The notes: generated from the sequence alone by a model not told the origin. A stretch of 64,000 nucleotides of DNA from Linum tenue (GCA_946122785.1 CAMGYJ010000008.1:19307475-19371474), one strand, 5' to 3'; counted from the stretch's first letter, positions 48,671 to 59,615 are shown. Numbers and translations: made by a program.

Positions 48671-48784
48671 AAATTTACCCATTTTGCTTATAAATTGTAT
48701 TAGGGTGCGTTTGGATAGATGTATTTCAAATTTACCCATTTTGCTTATAAATTGTATAGGATGCGTTTGGATAGATGTATTTCA
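48671..48784. repeat. 57-base tandem duplication in a MITE-like end
   Basis: AAATTTACCCATTTTGCTTA starts at 48671 and again at 48728, each followed by TAAATTGTAT and GCGTTTGGATAGATGTATTTC. The TGCGTTTGGATA phrase is typical of the termini of small non-autonomous DNA elements. A partner inverted end may lie near 48840 (TTGTTTGGATACTC is in direct, not inverted, order, so this is unproven). Confidence 0.6.
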
Positions 48785-49199
48785 AATGTATGTATTTGAA
48801 ATACTAACATTTGAAATACTTGTAATTCAAATTCGTTGTTTGGATACTCATTTGTAATTTCTTTGTATTTAAATTTTATTATTTTTATTCTAATTTTGAA
48901 TTTTTCAGTCACTTACTACAAATTTTGATCTCACTTCCAAAAATTAGGTGAACCTAAAGAACAATCTAGCTTTAAATTAATATAAAAAAATGAATTCGGT
49001 AGAAGTAGAACTATGAATTCAAATGTACCTGAGGTAAAAAAAAATAAAAAATTGGGTGGAGTATATGTCAGGCATGCATTGCATTGTTGATGGTAGACAG
49101 TCTAATATACTTTGGTTATTAACCCTCTGGAAAGAAATGGGGCAGAGAGAAAAACAGAGCAGGATGTCATGTCAGGCATGCTTTTTTTTTTGATAATGG
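48785..49199. other. AT-rich DNA beside the P450 pseudogene
   Basis: No gene is recognised. The phrase GTCAGGCATGC occurs three times (near 49067, 49169 and 49208), twice within what would be the P450 remnant, perhaps from small local duplications. Confidence 0.3.
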
Positions 49200-49560
49200 T
49201 GATGATTGTCAGGCATGCTTTTACAACCTCCATTGTGACGGGAACTCCCAAATCCAGCTGGTTCTTGAAGATTCAGAAGGACGTCAACAAGATCCTCTTT
49301 CTGTCCATAATGATCAAGATCATCTTTCATAATTTCCTCCCTTCTTTATTTATGTTCGTTGATTATTTGATCTAGCAACGAATCTGATGACATGTGCATC
49401 TTCTCTAGTTTGGTTTTGAATCCGGTGAGAGTAAGCAGTAACTTGAGGGAAGGATAGAGATCAGAGATTTTGAAACCTGAAGCAGCCTCTACTATGATTA
49501 GCATACTATGCAGGAAAGAGTTAGAATGATCAAGTAGTTTTGTCAAATATGCCATCGATT
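49200..49560 (-). pseudogene. CYP71-like cytochrome P450 fragment, broken
   Basis: On the minus strand 49490-49350 reads GFKISDLYPSLKLLLTLTG, then KTKLEKMH and LLDQIINEHK, the region between helices F and G of CYP71-clan (CYP71D-like) monooxygenases. A TAA follows. The same frame then resumes with KEDLVDVLLNLQE (about 49300-49265). A frame change leads to VPVTMEVVKA (about 49235-49205), which precedes helix I. The oxygen-binding AGTDTS, ExxR and haem-binding cysteine motifs are all missing. This is an isolated, dead exon fragment of about 110 codons. Confidence 0.75.
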
Positions 49561-51910
49561 TATCTGATTAATCAGCTTGTGCTGAATGATCTAACAACAA
49601 CTATTGATCGATAAAGTTCTCCAATTTCGATAATGTGTATCTATATAGAAAATGGAACATCTTACTTAAAGCAAGAAGTACATTGTCTTCAGGAATTCCT
49701 TCATTAGGTCCATCAAAAATATCAATTTTCTTTTTCTCAATATTGGTAGTATGTCTGTGTACATAAACTAACAATTAAGAAAGCTATTGATGTTTTATCA
49801 AATGAATATAAAAACCAATCTTCAATAACCCCATTGTCAAACCTGGGTCCAATTTACCTATATTAATGTCAGAATCAAAATGAAATAACAACAGAATTAA
49901 TAGTCTTTGAGAGATGTGGAAGCAGACATATCATATCAATATTTGTAGTGACTGAGTACTACTTTTAACAATGTAAAAATACGAACTTACTGTTTCTTCA
50001 AAGCAACATAAGAATTTAATTCCTTAATCTGCATTAAAAGAAAAATTTACTTTCCATATTTTTCTCTCCATAAATTACTTTCTCATAACTACTTGCTTTA
50101 ATTAATTAAAGATAAATCATAAAGGGGCGAAATTTGGCAGCTGGCTGGGTTGCAGCTCTCCCCTGCTACCCATCCATGTGGCACTATATGATTGGTTGCA
50201 ATAGGTTAATTAATTATTAAATGAATGTTGGATCTGGGCGGAAGGGAAAGTAGCATAGGATGAGTTTTTTTGGGACGGAACACGGATGGAGCATGGAGGA
50301 GCTGGCGAACGTCAATTTATTTACCTTGCTTTATGTTTTGTGTATCAAATTTTATTAATTAATTTTATATATTTATGAATATTAACGTACTATTAAACGT
50401 AACATTAGTTTAGAAACGACGTAAAATACTCATACATATTTTATATGTTACCTTTACCGTATCGTATTTCATACGTACCTTTCCCGTACCGTATTTTACT
50501 AACTATAATAATAACCTTTATTTTCTTTCTACTTTCAACTGTGCGTAGTGTAATTAAGCAATGGTTTACTATGACAGAGATTGCGAATTTCACGGTAAAA
50601 TACCTCGAGTACCACTAAAGTATAAGAACTGAAGTAGCCACTTAAGTTAGAATAGGGCGTCGCGTACCACTAATGTCAATGAATTGTGCATTCGTTAAAA
50701 TTTCCGACCGTCTTCCGTTAAAAAGGAATAAATTATTATTTTTTGGTCTAAAATGGATGAGATGGTCAATCGTTTAGTTAATAATGAATAATTTTTCATT
50801 AAAAAACATATTAATCATTACGAAAGGCTTACTGTATCATGTTTAGTTTAACTGATACATAAGAAATAACTATCCTTCCATAAATTTGACGTAATATATT
50901 TTTAATAACTTTTATAAAATGGTGTTACATAAATATTTCGTAATTTATGGTATAATAAAAAAATAAAGTGACAAAAATTATCACATTTAATTAAACTATT
51001 ACGTAGATAAATCATGATTAATTATGAATCTTATGGTAATTTTTAAGGACTTGTGTTTTAATAATTCTAATGTTAACTTACCTAAGGAAACCTTTGTGTT
51101 ATGCATAATGGATTATATGATGAATATTGTAGTTAATATAATTAAAGTTTAATTAATTGTTACATAAAAAACAAGTATCATTCCATAAGTTTGACGTAAT
51201 GTATCTGTAATTTCGTAACTTTTACATATCGATGTTAGATAAATTATATGTAATGTATGGTCTAATAAAAAGATCAAGTTACGAAAACTAAGTTAATAAT
51301 AAAGAAATTGATGATGCAATAATTCAATGCGATATATATATATATATTGTAGTTACACCATGGAATAGAGTTTAGGAAGATAGTAAACAATTTCTCATTT
51401 GCTTGTGCATAGAGCCAGCCATAAGCTATAACTCAGCCGAGTTTTCATCAAGACATGTAATCTAAACATGAGCTTGTACTAATTTAGCCTCTAATTCATT
51501 TAAGAAGGAGAAACAAACTTTCATTAAATTTTATGTGTTAGAAGTTGCAGAAATTTGTCAAATAATGTGCTTAAAATTATACATCATCATTACAATATAA
51601 AGTTCCAGTTGTTTCAATTGAAAAACTTCATACACATTTTAATTGACAATGAATAATGAGAGAGAAAAAGAGAGGGGAGGAGACAGGAGAGGAGAGGAGG
51701 AGGCTTGATAGAGTGGTAATGATGATGGAGTTCAGTTGTGGGGTCTTGTTTAATTTAATATAGGGATGGGAGAGGGCCGGTGGATTGATTGATGGGTCTA
51801 TACTGTAGATGGGAAAGGAAGGAAGTGAATGGCAACAGAGATGTGAAAATGTTATCCCATTACTTATTAGCATTGTAAAGATGTTATAGATGAAAAAAGT
51901 ATAAAAAAAA
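49561..51910. other. AT-rich intergenic DNA
   Basis: No gene is assigned. On the minus strand at 49765-49600 a stretch reads KKKIDIFDGPNEGIPEDNVL, protein-like but not recognised, with no start or splice context. 50590-50760 has phrases like those at Mutator-like element ends (ACTAAAGTATAAGAACTGAAGTAGCCAC). 50820-51250 holds two diverged copies of TACATAA(G)AAA-CAAGTATC(A)TTCCATAA(G/A)TTTGACGTAAT text about 300 bases apart. A TATATATATAT tract lies at 51333-51346. Confidence 0.35.
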
Positions 51911-51911
51911 T

Positions 51912-52012
51912 TCCAACGTCTCCTTCTTTAATAAGGGACTGTATAGCCGCGGCTGAACAGTGAACAGTGACCTTTCTGCTCCCAACGTCTCCTTCTTTAA
52001 TAAGGGACTGTC
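51912..52012. repeat. Short direct duplication upstream of the membrane-protein gene
   Basis: CCAACGTCTCCTTCTTTAAT plus AAGGGACTGT occurs at 51913-51942 and again at 51982-52011. The spacer includes the small repeat TGAACAG-TGAACAG at 51954-51967. The duplication lies about 350 bases before the start codon at 52358, within the likely promoter. Confidence 0.75.
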
Positions 52013-52258
52013 TCCCCCCAAACCCCAACCCATCAAACGTATCTTCTTTCCCTTTTCTTAACAACCATTCTGCTCCTTTCCCCAATTCAGATTTCAAACT
52101 TGCCATAACAAAGAAAACAAAAGTCTCCACAGCCCACAACACATCTGCTCCCCATTCTGATTTCTGACTCCTTGAAAAAATTTCACAAAAGAAGAACTTC
52201 CTTCATTGTTGATTCAAAACTCAAGCATCAGACTTGCCGGAATGAGATACTCCATCAA

Positions 52259-52357
52259 TAATCCAATGCTCTCTTCTTCCTCACCATCCTCGTATATAAA
52301 TCCAACCTTCTCTTTAAGGAGAAAGTTGCAACTGGTTCCAAGAGAGAAAAAGAAGAG
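52259..52357 (+). promoter_or_regulatory. Probable core promoter/leader of the membrane-protein gene
   Basis: CGTATATAAATCC at 52291-52303 is a reasonable TATA box about 60 bases before the chosen start codon. The frame of that start has a TAA at 52259-52261 and no ATG between, which fixes 52358 as the first possible start in this frame. The leader would be short (about 30 bases), so a transcription start further upstream is also possible. Confidence 0.4.
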
Positions 52358-53663
52358 ATGGCTAACTGGTCTATTGCTCCAATGGTGAATTTTTTGGTTT
52401 GTCTGAGAAGGTTCTTATACAGGTGTGTCCACTTCTTTATTTACTCGTTTCTTCTTCTTCATTTTTTTTACTCAGATAAACTAACTAACAAAATCTCCTC
52501 TTTGTGTCCAGGCATTATATAATATGGGGTTTGTTGGCATTTCTCTTTGGACTTGGGGTTGGTTTAACTCCTATTTTCTTAAGCGAGAACAAAGAGCATA
52601 TGCCGAAAGTCAAGTTTATGCCTTTAGGTCTCCTGGTCCACAACATTTTTTGTTTTGCGTTCGTCTTATGCTGTGGTCGCTGGTGGGGCCATCGTTTTTT
52701 CGACTTTGCCCTCCACTGGGGTGGTAAGGCTGCAATCCAAATTTTCGGCATGCTTTGTTCGGGCTTGATAGGATGGCTGGCGGGTAGACTGAAGTTGACT
52801 CCATTGGAGTTACTCTTGTACTCTCTGTATTCGTATTGCATATCAGAATACATGCAATTCCTAGTCGTCTTCGATATAACCACTGCCTGGATGAGGTAAT
52901 CTTCCTCTCTCTCTCTCTATTATGTTTTTTTAGTCATATATATTAACATTTATCTATTCATCTCTTCTATTTTGTTAGTACTGCCGCATATGCGGCCTGG
53001 TCGAAGCCCCACCTTAAAGCCCAAGATTACGTGATTGCTGCTCTTGGCACAGCCTTGCTTGCCTGCCTTCATCTTTTCAGATGCTTCTTGCGGGAAATCG
53101 CCCCCGATGCGCAGTTAGAAGAAGAGGCGAAGGACCGCTATATCAAAGCATGTTGCGGTGCTGCACAGCCGTCTCGTCGTGCTCCACCAGTAGCACCCCA
53201 GCAGCTGCAGGCGCTTCGGCTGGCGCAGCAAGAGTTGCAGCAAACTAGGCAGCAGATGGCGGGGCTGGAGCAGGATCTGCAGCAGGCACGGCGGGAGCGG
53301 CAACAGTCACAGGATCAGCTGGCGCAGCGTGCGACGCAATCGCAGGAGGAGCTGCAAAAGGTGGGGCAGGAGCTGGAGCAGCTAAGGCGGGAGCGGCAGG
53401 AGCTGAATGATGAGCTGCAGTCACAGTATCAGCTGGCGCAGCATGCGATGCAATCGCATGAGGAGCTGCAGAAGGTGCGGCAAGAGCTGGAGCAGGAACG
53501 CCGGGAGCGGCAGCAGTTGCATCTGGCGAGGCAGCATTCGTGGGAGGCGCGGCAGCTGGTGCAGCAGCGAATTTGGCAGCTGGCGGAGGAACAGCAGCAG
53601 TGGCAGCCGCAACAGGAGGATGAGCAACAGGTGGATACACCATCACCATACCGGAATGTTTAG
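52358..53663 (+). CDS. Multipass membrane protein with Q-rich coiled-coil tail, unrecognised
   Basis: Three exons, 52358-52422, 52512-52895 and 52979-53663, joined by GT-AG introns of 89 and 83 bases with phase kept, give 377 residues starting MANWSIAPMVNFLVCLRRF. Hydrophobic segments lie at about 25-45, 58-77, 95-115, 119-142 and 167-187. The rest (about 218-377) is a glutamine-, glutamate- and arginine-rich coiled coil. It has an internal duplication of about 45 residues (SQDQLAQRATQSQEELQKV versus SQYQLAQHAMQSHEELQKV). I do not recognise the family; it resembles other plant orphan membrane proteins with a helical tail. Intron sizes, phase agreement and a maintained long frame argue for a real gene. 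The alternative, a plus-strand start at 52504 without the first exon, loses the conserved-looking first helix. Confidence 0.7.
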
Positions 53664-54356
53664 TGGATGACTGTATTTGGTAGCAACTCGTAGTAGTGGG
53701 CTGGGCTGTTAGTATCGGATTATTATTATTATGTTATGGATTTTGGCTTGTTGTGTTAGTATTTAGTGTCGGTTAGGGCCTAATACGTAATCCACGAGAA
53801 GTTAGGCTTCTTAAGGGTGGCGGATTAGGGGTAGGGGCCGAGTGGCCTAATCGGGTATTAGGGTTTCTACCCTATAAAATATGTATGTTTGATGTTAGTG
53901 CCGTTTATGGAATTTATAAGAAAATTGTCTTTAGCCGAAGTCCTTCTCTCGCCTATTTGCCTCCTTCATTCCCATCAACATCCTGTAGTCTCATCTAGAA
54001 AATGGCTTTGCACATTTTCTTTGCTCTTTTGATTGCTTTGCTGCTCATATTCTTGGCTGTCACTTTGTTTTTTCTATTGGAACCCTAGGTGGCAGTTTGA
54101 TTGACCTAGAAGAAACGGTCTGATTACTGATTGCTTTGTTTTTTTTTTCTTTTTTGCCAAGTGTTATTACTTTGTTGTTTGCAATATTTTATATATTGGG
54201 ACTTCTATTTGTCCATGAAGGCATATGGGCCTGTTCCCCAATAACTGGGTCCGAATATTATGGCCCATCCCATTTTGTGGGAAACCTTGATCGAAAAGCA
54301 ATTTGGGGGAGACCCGTTTAGGTGCAATTAATTGAAAGAAAATTACTTTCTTCATC
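53664..54356. other. 3' flank of the membrane-protein gene
   Basis: The first 250 bases are a probable 3' untranslated region with AT-rich text. The rest has short frames without resemblance to known proteins. T-rich tracts lie at 54139-54156. No mobile element ends are seen. Confidence 0.35.
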
Positions 54357-54760
54357 CACAATATATGTCATTCCTAGAGTCCTAAATAGTACACAAGTCA
54401 AATAAGTAAATCCTACACAATTAAGGTTGCGTAAGAACCATTCGGATTTTAAATTTGGGATTGCAATCATCAACATATTTGAACGATTCACAATATATGT
54501 CATTCCTATAAACCTAATTAGTATACAAGTTAAACAAGTAAATCCTACACATTTAGGGTTTCATAAGTACCATTCGAATTTTGAATTTGGGATCGCAATC
54601 ATCAATATATTCGAACGATTCACAATATATGACATTCCTAGAAACCTAATTAGTATACAAGTTAAACAAGAAAATCCTACACAATTAGAGTTTCAGAAGT
54701 ACCATTCGAAATTTGAATTTGGGATCGCAATCATCAACAGATTCAAACGATTCACAAAGA
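54357..54760. repeat. 132-base tandem repeat, three copies
   Basis: Copies begin CACAATATATG(T/A)CATTCCTA at 54357, 54489 and 54621, and a truncated fourth begins near 54753. The period is 132 bases (44 codons), so a plus-strand frame stays open (54427-54873) and repeats FGIAIINIFERFTIY. Codon use and composition look like ordinary AT-rich repeat DNA, and I treat the frame as incidental. Divergence between copies is roughly 10 percent by eye. Confidence 0.8.
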
Positions 54761-55142
54761 ATGAGACTACCAACAGAAAGGAGAGGCTCAATAAAAAAAA
54801 GCACCGACAGACTAGAGCATGGAAACACACGATCGTTGAAAAATTCATACAAATTGAAAAAAATAAAAAATAACGAAACATGACAAGAAGGAATCGAATC
54901 AAGGCGGATAGGCGATTCACACTTATTAGAAACTCGAAGGAAATGAAGAAAATAGATAAAAAATACATAATTTCTTTCTCTGATACAATGTTGGAAAGTT
55001 GGATTGAAGAGAAATGAGGGAGAAATCGATTCGATTTATGGTATCATCACTCATATGATTCTCATGTGTCACGTTGTTAGACAAATCACAAATATAACAA
55101 TCGGTTAGTTTTACTGTTAAATATAACAATCGGTTAGTTTTT

Positions 55143-55625
55143 CTGTTAAAATAGCCAAACCTTATACGGTGTTAGACAAATATAATAATCGGTTAGTTTT
55201 ACTGTTAAATATGCTTAGGTGGCTAACCGCTTGACACTCATGTATTCTATATGTAAGACACGTCATCAAAATTAATAAAAGAATATTATTAATTAAAATT
55301 TATAATTATTAAATAATAAAAGAAACCCCTTCTTCCCAACCCACTGCAACCGCTTTCTTCCTCCTCCTCCACCGATACCTTCTCCCCTCCCTCTCCCCTC
55401 ACTGTTCGTAGCCCCATGGCTCCACTTTTCTCCGATGAAACCCAAATAAAACATATATAAAAGGAATAACAGAGAAATTGACAAATCACAAAAGGCTCCC
55501 ATGACTAATCTCCAACCATCATAAGATTTCCATGTCGTTAGCCACCTCAGCATATTTAACGGCAAAATTAACGAATGGCTATATTTGTCTAATATCACAG
55601 AAGGTGTGACTATTTTATGGTATTT
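55143..55625. mobile_element. Mutator-like/foldback element with inverted arms
   Basis: The left arm (55143-55228) reads AATAGCCAAACC, GTTAGACAAATATA, CGGTTAGTTTTACTGTTAAA and TATGCTTAGGTGGCTAAC. The right arm (55533-55625) contains the inverse: GTTAGCCACCTCAGCATATT, TAACGGCAAAATTAACGAAT and TATATTTGTCTAATATCAC. Just outside the left arm ATATAACAATCGGTTAGTTT occurs twice (55095 and 55121), local copies of arm text. The loop holds a GC-rich block (55325-55440). No target-site duplication was found, so edges are approximate. Confidence 0.6.
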
Positions 55626-55871
55626 CATAAAGATTTTACTATTTTTTCCACAATTTGACTATTTTTTTAGCACTTATCCAATTATTTACAATAATAGGAA
55701 GATCTTGTGTCCAATCCACAATTACGTCAAAAGTTTATTTCTATGTTTTGTGGGTTACTAATACATTTTGAAGCCAAGGTGGTGCAAAGGACCTCCCTTG
55801 GCTCCAAGTGGCTCCGCCACTGTATATGTGGGCGGTTCTATCGTACTTTGAGTAAAAACAAAGGTATAGTA

Positions 55872-56063
55872 TGATAAGGATAGATAATTATTGTTTTTAA
55901 TTATTCTATTTCTGTTAATTACCTCCTACTATTCAGCCGCACAACTACAACACTACTCCCTCTCCTCTGTAACGTGCTGCTAGGGTTAAGCTAGTTCTGT
56001 TGTAATTCTGGGTATAAAACCCACCTTCTTATTCAATAATAATAAAGTCATCAATTCCCTACA
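55872..56063 (+). repeat. 5' LTR of the Copia element
   Basis: 192 bases from TGATAAGGATAG to CCCTACA (TG...CA ends). It contains a TATA-like GGGTATAAAACC and an AATAATAATAAAG region suited to polyadenylation. It is almost identical to 58642-58841, apart from four substitutions and an 8-base AATAATAA insertion in the other copy. Confidence 0.95.
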
Positions 56064-56075
56064 TGGTATCAGAGC
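56064..56075 (+). other. Copia primer-binding site
   Basis: TGGTATCAGAGC directly follows the 5' LTR and is complementary to the 3' end of initiator methionine tRNA, the usual primer for plant Copia reverse transcription. Confidence 0.93.
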
Positions 56076-56138
56076 TGCGCTCCGATCTCCTTAATCCCAT
56101 CTTTTCTCGCTAAACTCCCTTCTTCTCCGATCATCATC

Positions 56139-56880
56139 ATGTCTGGTGAATCCGTTATCAATCTTGACAATTCCAATACCATTGTCACTCTTAATCCTGC
56201 TACGCAACTGCCAAACAAACTCACCGGCGAAAACTTCCCTACCTGGCGAGCTCAACTCGTGACTCTTCTCCGGGGGCTCGACCTGCTCAAATATCTTGAT
56301 GGTTCTCTTCCCCAACCTGCCTCAGATGCTTCGGAAACCACACATACTCATTGGTTCCGTCAAGATCAACTTCTTCTCCATTCTATACTGGCCTCTGTCT
56401 CCCCCAGCGTTGCTCCCTATGTCACCTCCGCCACCTCCTCCCGTGATGCGTGGCTTATCTTGGAACGCATGTTCGCTTCTCAGTCGCGGCAACGCGTTAT
56501 GAATCTTAAAACAAAACTCGGCCGAGAGACTCAAGGTTCTCGCCCTGTTGCTGTATATCTCCAAGCTATGCGATCCGTGGCCGCTGAATTGGCTCTTGTT
56601 CAGGCTCCGGTGTCGCACGAGGACCTGATTCTTCATATTCTTCGAGGTCTTCGCGAGGAGTATGGTCCTCTCGCTGCTGCTCTCCGTGCTCGCGACACCA
56701 CCATTTCCCTTGAAGATCTTCATGATCGCTTGGTTGATTATGAGGCTGATTTCGAAGCCCATCGGTCCTCTTCTGCGCTGGCTCCTACCACGGCCTTCTC
56801 ATCTACTCGTGGACACTCTTTTCCCGCTGCTCGTGGTCGTGGCAGTCCTCGTCGGTCCCGGCAGGTGGCTTCCCCGGTCT
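56139..56880 (+). pseudogene. Copia gag fragment
   Basis: The frame starts at ATG 56139 and reads a UBN2/Retrotran_gag-type protein: KLTGENFPTWRAQLVTLLRG, LILERMFASQSRQRVMNLKT and ILRGLREEYGPL. It ends in an arginine/serine-rich stretch (RGRGSPRRSR). No CCHC knuckle is visible. The open frame continues to 57362 only because it runs out of frame over the RT region, so it is a deletion-fusion product rather than a functional Gag-Pol. Gag would normally form the virus-like particle. Confidence 0.85.
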
Positions 56881-56989
56881 ACCTTGATACCACGTTCCGT
56901 GGTCACTCTCCCGCCCGTCGCCATTCCAGCTCGCCAGCGTCCCCTCTTCCCCAGCGGCTACGTCCTCTCAACACAATCGACCTCCACCG

Positions 56990-58655
56990 CCACCGGCCAA
57001 AGTTCTGCCTCCTCGATCTCATACTACGGCCACCCGCAGCCAGCATGGCATTTTTAAGCCGAAGAAACTCTTCTCGGCTCAGGTATCATATGTTGACATT
57101 GAACCTACTTCTATTAGGCGGGCACTTGCTGATCCCCGTTGGAAATCTGCTATGCTTGATGAGTTCAATGCCTTGCTTCGCAATAACTCCTGGACATTGG
57201 TTCTTTGTCCTCCCGACCAGCACGTTGTCGGCTGTCGGTGGGGTTTTCGCATCAAACACAACACGGACGGGTCGGTCGATCGGTTCAAAGCCCGCCTCGT
57301 GGCCAAAGGCTTTACTCAACGACCCGGGATTGATTACCATGAAACATACAGCCCTGTTCTGAAGCCTGTCACGATTCGGACTGTGTTTACTATTGCTTTG
57401 ACTCATCGCTGGCCTATTTATCAGTTTGATGTGAATAACGCTTTTCTTCAAGGCTCTTTACATGAAACTATTTACATGGCTCAGCCTCCCGGGTTTCAGG
57501 ATCCAGCTCATCCGGATTATGTATGTTGTCTCTCTCGCCCTATCTATGGCCTTCGCCAAGCTCCTCGATCCTGGTATATGGAGCTATGCACTTTCCTTGA
57601 ACACGAGGGCTTCACCAAGACAACTAGTGACGCTTCCTTGTTTGTCTACCACCATAATGGCTCTCTCCTATATTTTTTGGTGTACGTAGACGACCTTCTA
57701 CTCACCGGCAACGACTCATCTCTTCTCCACGAATTTCAATCTCGCCTGGTCGCGCGATTCTCCCTTAAGCACCTCGGCCCAGTACACTACTTCCTCGGAA
57801 TTGAAGTGCTTCCGTCCTCAGCTGGCATGATCCTCTCCTAGCACAAATTTGTAGTCGACATCCTCGATCGCTTTGGCATGAACGACAGCCAGCCTGCTCC
57901 AACGCCACTATGTTCGACGGCTCGTCTTACCCTCCATGATGGCTCACCTCCAGCCGATCCTTCTCTCTTCAAACAGGTGCTCGGATCTCTCCAATATCTC
58001 CTCTGCACCCGCCCAGATATTGCATTTGCTGTCAACAAATTATCCCAGTTCATGCATGCTCCGACTCAGCTGCATTGGCAATCCGTTAAGCGTCTCCTCC
58101 GTTACCTCAAAGGTACTGCATCATATGGTCTTCACTTATCTCCTGCTCTCTCACCATCACTAGTTGCCTTTGCTGACTCTGATTGGGCGGGCGACCCGGA
58201 TGATCGTACCTCTACTATGAGCTATCTTATCTATTATGGTGGCAATCTCATTTCCTGGAAGTCGAAGAAGTAGCGTTCGGTTGCTCGTTCTAGCACTGAA
58301 GCTGAATACCGAGCGGTGGCCCATGCCACCGCCGAGATACTCTGGATACAAAACCTGCTTACCGAGCTTCATCAACCATTGCCGCGATCCCCGGCTCTCT
58401 ACAGCGACAATCTTGGTGCTGTTCACTTCTCCACCAACCCGGTTTTCCACTCACGAATGAAGCATTTGGCCCTTGATTTCCATTTTGTCCGCGAGCTTGT
58501 TCACACCAGTGCTCTTCATGTTCATCACATTCCTACTGCGCACCAGCTGGCTGACTCCCTCACCAAGCCTCTGTCGATCACCCGCTTTCATCTACTTCGT
58601 GCCAAGATTGGTGTCGTACCCGCCACCATCTTGCGGGGGCGTGATAAGGATAGAT
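56990..58655 (+). pseudogene. Copia reverse transcriptase and RNase H, two nonsense codons
   Basis: In the RT frame the text SRSQHGIFKPKKLFSAQ-type leader (about 57030) is followed by ALADPRWKSAMLDEF, WTLV, RLVAKGFTQ, FDVNNAFLQG, IYGLRQAPRSWY and the catalytic YVDDLLLTG (about 57690). A TAG at 57839-57841 interrupts RT (expected Q before HKF). RNase H follows with ADSDWAGD and DRTSTMSYLI. A second TAG at 58271-58273 stands where Q precedes [14 protein letters not shown]. Both are simple CAG-to-TAG changes. The DNA continues in frame to [14 protein letters not shown] and the end near 58655. Confidence 0.92.
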
Positions 58656-58841
58656 AATTATTGTTTTTAATTATTCTATTTCTGTTAATTACCTCTTACT
58701 ATTCAGCCGCACCACTACAGCACTACTCCCTCTCCTCTGTAACGTGCTGCTAGGGTTAAGCTAGTTCTGTTGTAATTCTGGGTATAAAATAATAAAACCC
58801 ACCTTCCTATTCAATAATAATAAAGTCATCAATTCCCTACA
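58631..58841 (+). repeat. Polypurine tract and 3' LTR of the Copia element
   Basis: The purine-rich TTGCGGGGGCG (58631-58641) immediately precedes the 3' LTR (58642-58841, 200 bases), where plus-strand DNA synthesis starts. The LTR carries an extra AATAATAA beside its TATA-like motif compared with the 5' LTR. Confidence 0.93.
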
Positions 58842-58846
58842 TAGTA

Positions 58847-59615
58847 TACGTTGAGTAAAAAAAAATGACATCTACACCTTGTCTCCTTGAACTGAACAGA
58901 GTTTGTAACATCATACTTTTTCTTATCCTTACATATTAAAATATGCATCTTAATTCTATAAATTTCATACACTAAAATCAATTTAATTGGAAACAACTAT
59001 CGATGGTCATGATTCATCGAAATATATGCAACAAATTACATGCACAAATTTGGGGGTTTAAGGTCTACAATTTAGATAACTAAGACCTAGCCCTCCCTCA
59101 TTAAAGATTAGGATAGAGTATCATGCCCCAAAATCTTGCCAATTCAATGTGTAAATATCATATTCTTACTCAAGGTATACTATACCTTTGATTTTAGGGC
59201 TAATACCACTGGAAATACCATCCTTTAGTGAAAGTGCCATTTATATTACGTACTTTCAATAAACACAAAAACATTCCAACGTATTAGGGGTTCGCGTCAT
59301 TTGTGTTACGCGTATTTCTGTTGACTGTTAGAATTGACGGTTGACCTATGGTGGTCAACCTATGTTTGACTATTGATTATGTGGAGCTTATGTGGCGGAC
59401 ATGTATGCGCCACATATGATATTATTATTAAATAATCCATTAAATATTTCCCATAAATAAAAAATTATAATTAAAAGGAAAAAGTAGTCGTCGCCTCCAC
59501 CTAGTTGGAAAACAAAACAAATATGTTGCCGCCGCAAGATCTCGACAGCTCCGTCGGCAACCCTGACGGTCGATCTCCCTTAATAAAAAACTAGTGGTGC
59601 ACTCACTCAAGGTTC
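58847..59615. other. Intergenic DNA, no gene recognised
   Basis: AT-rich. 59200-59420 contains AGTGAAAGTGCCA, CGTCATTTGTGTTACG and GTTGACTGTTAGAATTGACGG phrases like those near Mutator-like element ends, but no inverted partner is found. Nothing coding is seen. Confidence 0.3.

Larger units (their letters stand above)
55872..58841 (+). mobile_element. Internally deleted Copia LTR retrotransposon
   Basis: Both LTRs, a primer-binding site, gag, RT and RNase H are present within only 2970 bases, and the perfect 5-base duplication TAGTA flanks the element (55867-55871 and 58842-58846). Protease and integrase are missing. gag is joined to the spacer just before RT out of frame near 56850-56940, so an internal deletion of about 2 kb is inferred. 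LTRs differ by four substitutions and one 8-base indel by my count, so insertion was fairly recent. Family features (gag of UBN2 type, TGGTATCAGAGC primer site) point to a Retrofit/Tork-like Copia lineage; the lineage is not firm. Confidence 0.95.

Noticed and set aside
53245..53649. Alanine/proline-rich minus-strand frame of 134 codons
   Set aside because: It is the antisense of the CAG/GAG-rich coiled-coil exon of the membrane-protein gene; the plus strand explains the openness.
56139..57362. A single 407-residue Copia protein
   Set aside because: Homology to gag stops near 56880; beyond that the RT leader and RT lie in another frame, so the long frame is a fusion artefact of the internal deletion.
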